This document shows, one piece after another, positions 6,882 through 12,702 of a stretch of DNA of 30,180 bases. The position numbers were made by a program, and so were the translations under genes. The DNA lies in the IMG/VR virus record IMGVR_UViG_3300042507_005051, positions 1 to 30,180 of that record. One strand, given 5' to 3'. The stretch is from a virus. Every line of letters starts with the position of its first letter. The first letter of the stretch is position 1. The notes below the pieces were generated by a model. That model did no database searches. It was given only the letters and a program-made list of their open reading frames with translations, and was not told the origin of the DNA.

Positions 6882-7144
6882 TGCTTCCATCCTCTCAGTT
6901 TTGCGTTTTCAGCTTCAAGCTTTTTAAGCTCTTCGGCGGCTTGATAAAAATGCTTTTCGGCGTTTTTGAATTGTCTATTTTTTTCCTCCCATCTATCGGC
7001 GAGATGCAAAATGGCAGCAACGAGTTCATCGATCCTGTCAGCCGCCAATGTGACAAGTTTATCGGCGTCGCCGTAGTTGCCACCTTCAAGATCGACTGCA
7101 AGCTTCCGAAGGTTTTCGACAAGCGTGTCGGTTGGTTGTGTCAT
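6878..7144 (-). CDS. Coiled-coil hypothetical protein (88 aa)
   Basis: The ATG at 7144 overlaps the previous stop as ATGA. The sequence is almost all helix, with a strongly charged C-terminal coiled coil (AAEELKKLEAENAKLRG). It has the same start (MTQPTDT) and comparable length and character to the next gene, so the two may be paralogues. No function can be assigned. Confidence 0.6.
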   Translation of the reverse strand: MTQPTDTLVENLRKLAVDLEGGNYGDADKLVTLAADRIDELVAAILHLADRWEEKNRQFKNAEKHFYQAAEELKKLEAENAKLRGWKQ

Positions 7145-7536
7145 CGTTCGGCCCTCATTGAAACGCGACCCGACTCAACAATGGGAATGTTCGCTTCGGT
7201 GGGCACGTAAATAATTTGCTCGACTTCGCCCGATTTGATCGCATCGGCAAACGCTCCGATAAATTCCTGTGTTCGATATTCAGGATACTTTTGCGACATT
7301 TCGCCGACGATCTGAATAGCCTCCGCGCGAAGCTTAGCCGATTCTAACTCTGCCTTAGCTTGCTCAACTTGGATTTGCTTTTCTTGCTCCGCCTGCATCA
7401 ACGCCGCTTTGCCGCTTAGCCCGGCACGCCAAACGCCATACGTCGGAACCGCCCATAGCAAAAAACCAAGAAACGTCGCCGCGATTGACAAGCAGAACAC
7501 CAACGCAATTATCGGCTCTTTGTATTCTTTCCACAT
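7141..7536 (-). CDS. Small SPFH-like membrane protein (131 aa)
   Basis: The start is ATG 7536 because GGAG lies eight bases upstream (AAAGGAGATAAAAAAATG); a TTG/GTG 12 codons earlier lacks this. One TM helix (PIIALVFCLSIAATFLGFLL) covers residues 8-28. A long Gln/Glu/Ala helix follows (KQIQVEQAKAELESAKLRAE). Near the C-terminus is IIYVPTEANIPIVESGR, close to the YIPTEANLPILEAGR tail I associate with short SPFH/stomatin-related membrane proteins found in phages and bacteria. Function in phages is unknown; membrane scaffolding or holin modulation is possible. Confidence 0.65.
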   Translation of the reverse strand: MWKEYKEPIIALVFCLSIAATFLGFLLWAVPTYGVWRAGLSGKAALMQAEQEKQIQVEQAKAELESAKLRAEAIQIVGEMSQKYPEYRTQEFIGAFADAIKSGEVEQIIYVPTEANIPIVESGRVSMRAER

Positions 7537-7691
7537 TTTTTTATCTCCTTTAGTTGCTTTTGTTCGTACCACAACAGCCCTTCAACCGCCCACGCCGTGA
7601 ACGGCACGCCAGCCCGGGCGGCCGCGGCTTTGAGTTGTGCCCACATTGCGTCCGGCACGCGGCCAAGTTGTCGGCAAGGATCGTAGGTCAT
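7509..7691 (-). CDS. Small helical, possibly DNA-binding protein (60 aa)
   Basis: ATG 7691 forms an ATGA overlap with the preceding stop; the upstream extension is rejected. The central part RVPDAMWAQLKAAAARAGVP followed by FTAWAVEGLLWYEQK resembles ribbon-helix-helix-like or CopG-type small proteins. The C-terminus is basic (KKCGKNTKSR). It overlaps the next start at 7536 by 28 bases. The DNA-binding suggestion is weak. Confidence 0.5.
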   Translation of the reverse strand: MTYDPCRQLGRVPDAMWAQLKAAAARAGVPFTAWAVEGLLWYEQKQLKEIKKCGKNTKSR

Positions 7692-8038
7692 TTCGGGGCC
7701 TCTGCGGAAAAATTTACATGCAGACAAAGCTCTAGACTTTTTGTGATCGCGTCCTCTGCGACAAACGGATAACTGCGATCGCAAATTCCTCGAAAGATTC
7801 CACGCCTCCAGTCCCAACGTCCGTTATCGACGTCCCAAAGAGCATACCAACACTCATCACCCACCCTGTCGGGCCGGCTTGCTTGGGTGGTGTTGTATCG
7901 TTGCATTTCGTTAATGGCGTACAGCAAATCGTCTAACGCTCCTGCTATCTCCTTTTTGCCGCTTGCCCTGTACCGGTCGGCTGACTGGCTAATTGCTCCG
8001 GTTAAATTTCTGACATCCGCCGCCGTTAGTCCGTTCAT
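7688..8038 (-). CDS. Hypothetical protein (116 aa)
   Basis: ATG 8038 overlaps the previous TGA as ATGA and is preceded by CAGGTGACAGC, the recurring start cassette. The N-terminal half is helical (DVRNLTGAISQSADRYRASG). The C-terminal half has many aromatics (ECWYALWDVDNGRWDWRRG). No family is recognised. Confidence 0.55.
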   Translation of the reverse strand: MNGLTAADVRNLTGAISQSADRYRASGKKEIAGALDDLLYAINEMQRYNTTQASRPDRVGDECWYALWDVDNGRWDWRRGIFRGICDRSYPFVAEDAITKSLELCLHVNFSAEAPK

Positions 8039-8202
8039 GCTGTCACCTGCGTTGCTTTCCATCCGTTTTTGGTTTTTTCAACTTTTCCTTCGCTGTGCAA
8101 AGCTTTTATTGCTTTGGCAAATCCTGAACCAAAAGCGTATGACAAAACGCTTGTTGGTTGACTGCCAATCGTTCGTAATGCGTTTAAGATTTCGTTTTTC
8201 AT
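8035..8202 (-). CDS. Small winged-helix-like protein (55 aa)
   Basis: Start placed at ATG 8202, preceded by AGGTGACAACG; an upstream in-frame ATG at 8286 has no SD and would run through the R3 control region. The protein MKNEILNALRTIGSQPTSVL...LHSEGKVEKTKNGWKA has the order helix, helix, wing of a tiny winged-helix domain. It is the first gene after the R3 operator region. The fold is suggested, not proven. Confidence 0.5.
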   Translation of the reverse strand: MKNEILNALRTIGSQPTSVLSYAFGSGFAKAIKALHSEGKVEKTKNGWKATQVTA

Positions 8203-8298
8203 CGTTGTCACCTGTTCGCGTTGATTACTGCCTGCCCCATAGTTGTATCGACAATCGGCAATCGTTGCAATAGCCCGATCTGGCATTTTTTTTTGGAA
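8203..8298. promoter_or_regulatory. R3 control region: palindrome plus hairpin with T-run
   Basis: The gap holds TTGTATCGACAA (8243-8254), CATAGT (8238-8243, plus strand) and the short hairpin GCC-CGATCT-GGC (8273-8284) followed by A and nine T (8286-8294) on the plus strand. The same order recurs at 21296-21341 and 24304-24362. On the minus strand a promoter TTGCAA-17-TACAAC could serve the 55-aa gene, with the palindrome covering spacer and -10. I read the palindrome as a repressor site and the hairpin as a plus-strand terminator. Confidence 0.5.
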
Positions 8299-8682
8299 TT
8301 ATTCCTCTAGAGGCCAAATCGATACGACGATTCGGTCGCTGTCGCCCCAGTGCTTTTTTGCGTGTAAATCTGCGACCTGTCGGTCGTCAGCCCACGCGAC
8401 GCGGTTTAGGCCGTCCTCGATCGCTTTTACGACGTTGCTGGCGTCGCCTGGATTTGTGTGCCAATAGCCCTTCGCAACCGTCTTCGGCCGCCGAAACTGA
8501 ATATCGACGAACATACCAACCGGCCCTGTAAAAAGCTCATGGAACGGATGTTGTGCGCGAAACTCCGCCGCAACCGTCAACTCAAAGTTGACTGTTCGCG
8601 GAGGCGTTCGCCGCTTGTTGCCGCGTATCAGATACGGCCGCTCCTTCGGCTGCGGACGGGCCTTAATTTGAAATTTAATCAC
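8299..8682 (-). CDS. rusA: RusA-family Holliday junction resolvase (127 aa)
   Basis: Residues 78-112 give PGDASNVVKAIEDGLNRVAW followed by ADDRQVADLHAKKHW. This is the conserved RusA core with acidic residues Asp80, Asp90, Asp99 and Asp100 and the lysine of VVKAI. RusA enzymes are small homodimeric endonucleases that cut four-way junctions, here during phage recombination or replication. Length is typical (about 120-130 aa). Start is GTG 8682 in a GTGA overlap, with GAGGTG nine bases upstream encoded in the end of the preceding gene (FFEVPT). Confidence 0.88.
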   Translation of the reverse strand: MIKFQIKARPQPKERPYLIRGNKRRTPPRTVNFELTVAAEFRAQHPFHELFTGPVGMFVDIQFRRPKTVAKGYWHTNPGDASNVVKAIEDGLNRVAWADDRQVADLHAKKHWGDSDRIVVSIWPLEE

Positions 8683-9395
8683 GTCGGCACCTCAAAAAAC
8701 TTAACCTCGGAACCGCTCACGGAAAAAAACGCCGGCACAACTTCGCCCGATCGCTTGTTTCGAAATCGGCGGCCTAGCGCGTAGGCTTGCGGCCTGGGCT
8801 TCACAACCGGCTCGGCCGCTTGCTCTCTTGCTTTTCTAGCCTCATAGACGCTTGTCATGGTCCGCTTTGGCGGTGCCTTGCGCTTGAGCACTCTGACCGG
8901 CAGACCGCGTGCTAGTTTCCAATTTGTAATCGTGTCCCAGCTACATCCGACAAGATAACGCAAATCTTCGCGCAGCAAATTGTCGTCGCCCCTTTCTGCA
9001 CGGATCGCATCCAACTTAGCAAACTGCATTTCGTTATGCCGTATCGCTTTAATCCGGCAGATGTCAGTTGGCAAATTGTGACGCGATATTGCCTCATTCC
9101 TGTGCCGTCGCGACAACGTCCAGCCCAAGCCGAATTTCTTTCCGATCGCGTCCGCCGACATCGGCCAGTTCTTAACAACGTGCTCGATAATTTGTTCGTC
9201 TATCTCGACTCTTTTCGCCCCGATCTTTAGTTTGGGCGGATCTTCGCCGCGGCTGCTTGCGATCGAGTCGCGTATACGTGTCGCCGTGCGTTCGTCACAA
9301 TCGCAAATACTCGCAATTTGTGACGCGGCTACCGGCCAAGCGGCCTCGACTTTCTCGACCCATTGCTGCCAAACTGTTTTCGATCGTGAGTTCAT
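8679..9395 (-). CDS. Helix-turn-helix DNA-binding protein, possible regulator (238 aa)
   Basis: ATG 9395 overlaps the upstream TGA (ATGA) and has GAGGTG nine bases before it; the longer frame inside the DUF3310 gene is rejected. Residues about 20-50 (VAASQIASICDCDERTATRI) look like an HTH. A second helical unit is at 65-105 (VVKNWPMSADAIGKKFGLG) and a third at 140-165 (LREDLRYLVGCSWDTITNW). Several HTH units suggest a DNA-binding regulator or replication accessory. The end is basic, with a short beta region. It could be the repressor for the TTGTnnnnACAA sites, but nothing in the sequence ties them. Confidence 0.55.
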   Translation of the reverse strand: MNSRSKTVWQQWVEKVEAAWPVAASQIASICDCDERTATRIRDSIASSRGEDPPKLKIGAKRVEIDEQIIEHVVKNWPMSADAIGKKFGLGWTLSRRHRNEAISRHNLPTDICRIKAIRHNEMQFAKLDAIRAERGDDNLLREDLRYLVGCSWDTITNWKLARGLPVRVLKRKAPPKRTMTSVYEARKAREQAAEPVVKPRPQAYALGRRFRNKRSGEVVPAFFSVSGSEVKFFEVPT

Positions 9396-9628
9396 GTTGC
9401 CACCTCTCGCTGCTTTTCTAGTCGTGCGATCTCTCGATTGATGTACCAAGCGGCTTTTTTCAGGTCTTGGATTTCGTCGTCTTTTTCTCCGCGTCGCCAA
9501 ATGTACTTGACGGCGTTGCCGAGACAGAAGTTTAGATGCTCGGTGATCTGAATACACTCGACGCCGCTTGGATGCTGCGTGTAATGCGGTGGATGATTTA
9601 CCAAGTCTGGTTTGCTGTCGTCGCTCAT
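9392..9628 (-). CDS. DUF3310 (SaV-like) nucleotide kinase-type protein (78 aa)
   Basis: After a short acidic start, VNHPPHYTQHPSGVECIQIT and LGNAVKYIWRRGEKDDEIQD follow. This is the conserved core of DUF3310, a small family common in phages and often labelled SaV-like or nucleotide kinase. It ends DLKKAAWYINREI. Its biochemical role is not established to my knowledge. Start ATG 9628 has GAGGTG nine bases upstream in the end of the previous gene (GEVPT), and its own end (REVAT) supplies the SD of the next. Confidence 0.85.
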   Translation of the reverse strand: MSDDSKPDLVNHPPHYTQHPSGVECIQITEHLNFCLGNAVKYIWRRGEKDDEIQDLKKAAWYINREIARLEKQREVAT

Positions 9629-9912
9629 GTCGGCACCTCGCCACGCTTGCAAGCTTCAAAGACATAAAGACACTCGCCGCTTGTGCACGCTATGTACCGC
9701 ATTGTGTTGAGACGACAAAATTTCGGATAAACACTAAGTGGGTGACAACGTACGCCGGTTACGCTGCACCTTAAAAATCCATCCGATCCCACCTTTAGCA
9801 AAGTAGCCGGATACCAGCTTGATCGATTGGATAGCCACAAGTCGATAACGTCCTGCTTGCATCCGTCAAAAATAAAATCGGTTTGCAACCGCTGCTCAAA
9901 TTCGTCGGTCAT
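9625..9912 (-). CDS. Hypothetical protein (95 aa)
   Basis: ATG 9912 overlaps the previous TGA and is preceded by AAGGTG in the cassette form. The protein contains ten-odd aromatics and five cysteines (Cys18, then CSVTGVRC, C of KFCRLN and others). GFLRCSVTGVRCHPLS may bind metal. No family is recognised. It sits between the initiator-associated protein and DUF3310, so a replication-related role is possible by position. Confidence 0.55.
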   Translation of the reverse strand: MTDEFEQRLQTDFIFDGCKQDVIDLWLSNRSSWYPATLLKVGSDGFLRCSVTGVRCHPLSVYPKFCRLNTMRYIACTSGECLYVFEACKRGEVPT

Positions 9913-10604
9913 GTCGGCACCTTGCGGAAAGTTACTGGGATTCGTTCGCGCCACGCCGGGCCCGTTGTGGGATGGGCGGTTATCGATTCGGCCATCGCGG
10001 GGGGGGTGATTGGTGCCGTTATCGGCCTGTACTCAATCGCGGTTCGCCGCTCCGGGCTATCGCATTCGATCCGCACAACCGGGTCGACCATCTTGCCAGC
10101 GACGCAAGTTTTCTCGCCAAGCCCAATCAGCGGTCGGCACGACTCGGGCGATAGCCTGTCGCCAACGGTTAGGTAGGCTTTGAGAAAATTATGCCGTGCC
10201 CACTTTTCGGATTCGGCATCGTTGAACGACTCCAAAAAGTTAGGCCAGCCGCCCATGCTGCGAATAGTCGCGTTGATGCGTTGGTCGCCAAAGTCGATCC
10301 ACTTGTACGGCCCGATGGCAACCGCCCGCTGCACGTCGCTCCAAGCCTCAACGGCTCGCGTATCTTCGGCCACGTTGGCGCCGGCCAACTCACGAAGCTC
10401 GGCAGGTCTCGGCATTCGCGGAAGTTCGCGGATGGCCCTCAAGACCGCCGTTTGCATCTGTTCCGGCGTCAGGTCAGCCAGGGCCAAGAAGTAAACCTGT
10501 AGCATCGCCTCGCTCGCCTCCACTTGGTGGGACTGTAGAAGCCCCATTAACAGCGTCGAAAATAGCTTTGAGCTGTCCAGATTCTTCGAATCGTCTGAAT
10601 ACAT
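9909..10604 (-). CDS. Replication-associated protein, possible helicase loader (231 aa)
   Basis: The helical N-terminal 90 residues contain LADLTPEQMQTAVLRAIREL followed by PRMPRPAELRELAG. That motif occurs in phage proteins encoded next to replication initiators (lambda P / DUF6475-like). The middle part (VQRAVAIGPYKWIDFGDQRI) is less familiar. By position after an initiator it could load the host or phage helicase. Start ATG 10604 has GGGAGG about 12 bases upstream and gives a 131-base overlap with the initiator gene, unusually long here; later ATGs exist at 10547 and 10505. Confidence 0.55.
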   Translation of the reverse strand: MYSDDSKNLDSSKLFSTLLMGLLQSHQVEASEAMLQVYFLALADLTPEQMQTAVLRAIRELPRMPRPAELRELAGANVAEDTRAVEAWSDVQRAVAIGPYKWIDFGDQRINATIRSMGGWPNFLESFNDAESEKWARHNFLKAYLTVGDRLSPESCRPLIGLGEKTCVAGKMVDPVVRIECDSPERRTAIEYRPITAPITPPAMAESITAHPTTGPAWRERIPVTFRKVPT

Positions 10605-11559
10605 CTTTGGTATTTTCCTCCCGGATCTGTGCAAACGTTTTCGGCTGCGACGGCTTACGCTCCGCCGCTGTTCGGTCGCTGTTCAGCCAATCGGCTTGGA
10701 AGCCCTCCCATTGCCGTTCCGCCGCAGTCCGGATCGCCTCATCGGCAGACATGCCAGCCTTGGCCGCTTCGCGTCGGATTCGCACCAGGACGGATTCCGT
10801 AACCGGCTTGCGTCGGCACGCCGTCCAGTCTCGCCAGTGGTGTTCGGAAATGTCTTCGGGTCGATCAATTGCAACCGATGGACGCCGTGTTCGCTTTTGA
10901 GAGACAGAGGCTAGCGGCTCTGCCGCGTATGTATTTTTAGGATCAGGATCAGGGCTAGGGTTAGGGCTAGGGATAGGATCAGGAACAGGACTAGGGTAGA
11001 TGGTTCCCCCTGTTTGTCCCCCGATCGTACCCCCGTTTATCCCCTGATCGTATCCCTGTTTATCCCCCGGTCGTACCCCCGATTGTCCCCCGATCGTACC
11101 CCCATTTATCCCCTCGATTATCCCACGATCGTACCCCTCTTTATATCCCACTTTATACCCCTCTTTATATCCAGCCTTAGGGGATAGTGAGTCGATCGAT
11201 TCTTCAATCGGCAAGTCGTCCATGTCGTCTAGGTCAGCAGGAACCGTGACCCAGTAGAGGCCAGCGGTTCGCTTGCCGCATCCTCGATACTGAAGCCAAC
11301 CAGAGTCGATAGCTCGCTTCCTAGCTTTGTCAAACGTCTCCCATTTGGCGAAGCCAAGCGTCTCCATCAGTTGCGAGTTAAAGAACCGAACCGGCCCTCG
11401 GTAGCGTGCCGCGTCTTCGGTGTGTAGCACGACGGCGACCAAGCAAAAAGCATCCCGCCCCATGTCCGCCGCCGCACTCGATTTGTGCATCTTGCGGAAG
11501 GCTTTGTGGGCGAAAAACTTATCCCGCTTTGGGTAGTCGATCTTAGGAGGATCGGTCAT
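10474..11559 (-). CDS. Replication initiator with internal repeat region (361 aa)
   Basis: Residues about 10-110 (KRDKFFAHKAFRKMHKSSAA ... FNSQLMETLGFAKWETFDKA) form a winged-helix domain as in phage replication initiators. Residues 130-180 have Gly every fourth position (GYKEGYKVGYKEGYDRGIIE), followed by a Pro-rich linker (PSPVPDPIPSPNPSPDPDP). The C-terminal part from about 225 is helical (EHHWRDWTACRRKPVTESVL). The linker is encoded by 12-bp and 6-bp repeats, recalling lambda O, where origin iterons lie inside the gene. Start ATG 11559 directly follows the pseudoknot leader; the longer upstream frame would read through it. Initiator function is inferred from architecture and neighbours. 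Confidence 0.68.
   Translation of the reverse strand: MTDPPKIDYPKRDKFFAHKAFRKMHKSSAAADMGRDAFCLVAVVLHTEDAARYRGPVRFFNSQLMETLGFAKWETFDKARKRAIDSGWLQYRGCGKRTAGLYWVTVPADLDDMDDLPIEESIDSLSPKAGYKEGYKVGYKEGYDRGIIEGINGGTIGGQSGVRPGDKQGYDQGINGGTIGGQTGGTIYPSPVPDPIPSPNPSPDPDPKNTYAAEPLASVSQKRTRRPSVAIDRPEDISEHHWRDWTACRRKPVTESVLVRIRREAAKAGMSADEAIRTAAERQWEGFQADWLNSDRTAAERKPSQPKTFAQIREENTKDVFRRFEESGQLKAIFDAVNGASTVPPSGGERGDATGLLLGPG
10929..10996. repeat. Degenerate 6-bp tandem repeat encoding a Pro-rich linker
   Basis: About eleven units of AGGATC/AGGGCT/AGGGTT/AGGAAC/AGGACT run in tandem. On the minus strand they encode alternating Pro and Ser/Asp/Asn residues within the initiator. Unit variation is mostly at positions 4-6, which alternate codons and keep a proline every second residue. 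Confidence 0.75.
11022..11137. repeat. Five iterons (CGATCGTACCCC type), candidate replication origin
   Basis: Exact CGATCGTACCCC is found at 11022-11033, 11091-11102 and 11126-11137. One- or two-base variants lie at 11045-11056 (TGATCGTATCCC) and 11068-11079 (CGGTCGTACCCC). Spacings are 23, 23, 23 and 35 bp. The iteron falls in all three reading frames of the initiator gene (read as GYDRG, GGTIG and GVRPG), so the DNA rather than the peptide is repeated. An AT-richer stretch (11138-11171, with TTTATATCC repeated) borders one side and could be the unwinding region. Initiator-gene origins are established for lambda O; their use here is inferred. Confidence 0.62.
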
Positions 11560-11577
11560 TGCTTTACCAAAAAAACA

Positions 11578-11656
11578 CCGCTGCCCGGATGCTTGACCGG
11601 CAATCGCAGAACGCGAATGAATCCGGGCAGCGGCTTGGTTTGTAGGCCGGTCAAGC
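11578..11656 (-). ncRNA. Pseudoknotted 5' leader of the replication initiator (class I)
   Basis: Two perfect inverted repeats are interleaved. CCGCTGCCCGGAT (11578-11590) pairs with 11621-11633 (13 bp), and GCTTGACCGGC (11591-11601) pairs with 11646-11656 (11 bp). Between them a small hairpin TCGC-agaac-GCGA (11604-11616) fits. In transcript order the layout is S1, 12 nt, S2, 19 nt with hairpin, S1', 0 nt, S2', then a U7-GGU stretch and the ATG at 11559. The -10 box ends at 11668, so the RNA would begin about five bases before S1. Same topology as 14116-14197, with different stem sequences. Confidence 0.72.
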
Positions 11657-11667
11657 CTATTTCGTAC

Positions 11668-11696
11668 ACTATAACAATCTGTCAACCTGTTCGCAA
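11668..11696 (-). promoter_or_regulatory. Promoter of the replication initiator with operator-like palindrome
   Basis: On the minus strand -35 TTGCGA (11691-11696), 17-base spacer, -10 TATAGT (11668-11673). Inside the spacer and -35 is an imperfect palindrome, TGTCAAC-CT-GTTCGCA (11680-11695, plus strand). It matches the perfect palindrome TGTCAAC-C-GTTGACA at 14219-14233 upstream of the helicase. The -35 directly abuts the stop codon of the methyltransferase gene. Confidence 0.6.
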
Positions 11697-12701
11697 CTAA
11701 AAAACGTCGTCGGCTTCGATCGCGTCATCGAACGGCAGCATCGGGACGTTTTTCTTTTCCTCTTGCGATCGCAGGAAATTGCATCCGTGTTGCCAGTAGG
11801 ATTCTTTCAATTCAACGCCCACAAACTTTCGGCCGCACCTAAGCGACCCTACGCCCTCGCTACCGACGCCACCGAATGGCGAAAACACGACGTCGCCTGG
11901 AAGCGTCCATAAGTCAACCGCTCTTTCGATCAACCCAAGCTGTAGCGGGCAGATATGCTTCTCATCGTTTTCCGTTGTCGCTAGTTTGAAGTTTAGCACG
12001 TCGGTTTGGTTGACGTCCCACCAAACCGGTTCAGCGTATCGCCGCCAAATATCGATCGACGGATCTGCCGCGTTTTTCTTCCGTGAAAACGGCGATGGGT
12101 GGCTATCGTTTGAGCTTCCCGCTTCGCCGATGTACCGCAAAAATCCTTTTGTCCTCACGATAGGCTTGTCGCTCATCAAGCCGCTTCCTTCGCTGGGCGG
12201 CTTGCGAAAGACGATCAGATAATCCGCCATTCCTTGCCGCACTTGTGACGTATCACGCCTGACGGTCTTGTGGAGTAGTCCGTTATTGTTGGTCCGCTCC
12301 CGCTCTGTGACGGGGCATTTCCATATCGTTACCCGCGAATGAAAGACCCATCCAGCGGCCTCAAATTCCTGAATGCAAGCCCCAGGAAAGTCAATAAGTC
12401 CCGTCGTGCCGTAGACGTTCGCATATCGCGGCAAGTCCTTGCAATGGACCGCGCAAAGGCGGCCCGGAACCGTCAATCGATAAAGCTCTTTGATCGCAAA
12501 AGCGTAGTGGCGAAAGAACTCTTCATCGTTCGCAGCGTTGCCCATGTCGTTTTCCGAATCGCTGTAGATGTACAGCGAAGAAAACGGCGGCGAGTGAATG
12601 CAAAAGTCGATCGAGCTATCCGGCAAGTCCCGCATAAGCTCGACGCAATCGCCGTTGTAAAATGTCCAGTCCGTTCCGTGCTGCTCGTTCATGCAACCCA
12701 T
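11697..12701 (-). CDS. Beta-class DNA N4/N6 methyltransferase (334 aa)
   Basis: Catalytic motif IV is SPPF at residues 37-40, preceded by NGDCVELMRDLPDSSIDF. The SAM-binding motif comes late, in DVVFSPFGGVGSEGVGSLRC. This order is that of beta-class amino-methyltransferases (N6_N4_Mtase, PF01555). SPP(F/Y) is usual for N4-cytosine enzymes, but N6-adenine cannot be excluded. ATG 12701 is preferred over GTG 12710 because AGGTG lies six bases upstream. The gene follows the helicase with a 1-base gap. No endonuclease is adjacent, so it probably protects phage DNA or marks origins rather than forming a restriction system. Confidence 0.85.
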   Translation of the reverse strand: MGCMNEQHGTDWTFYNGDCVELMRDLPDSSIDFCIHSPPFSSLYIYSDSENDMGNAANDEEFFRHYAFAIKELYRLTVPGRLCAVHCKDLPRYANVYGTTGLIDFPGACIQEFEAAGWVFHSRVTIWKCPVTERERTNNNGLLHKTVRRDTSQVRQGMADYLIVFRKPPSEGSGLMSDKPIVRTKGFLRYIGEAGSSNDSHPSPFSRKKNAADPSIDIWRRYAEPVWWDVNQTDVLNFKLATTENDEKHICPLQLGLIERAVDLWTLPGDVVFSPFGGVGSEGVGSLRCGRKFVGVELKESYWQHGCNFLRSQEEKKNVPMLPFDDAIEADDVF

Positions 12702-12702
12702 T

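Noticed and set aside
11000-11170. CRISPR-like or other spacer repeat array
   Set aside because: Repeat units are 12 bp, degenerate, with 11-23 bp between them, and lie inside an open gene. There is no cas gene.
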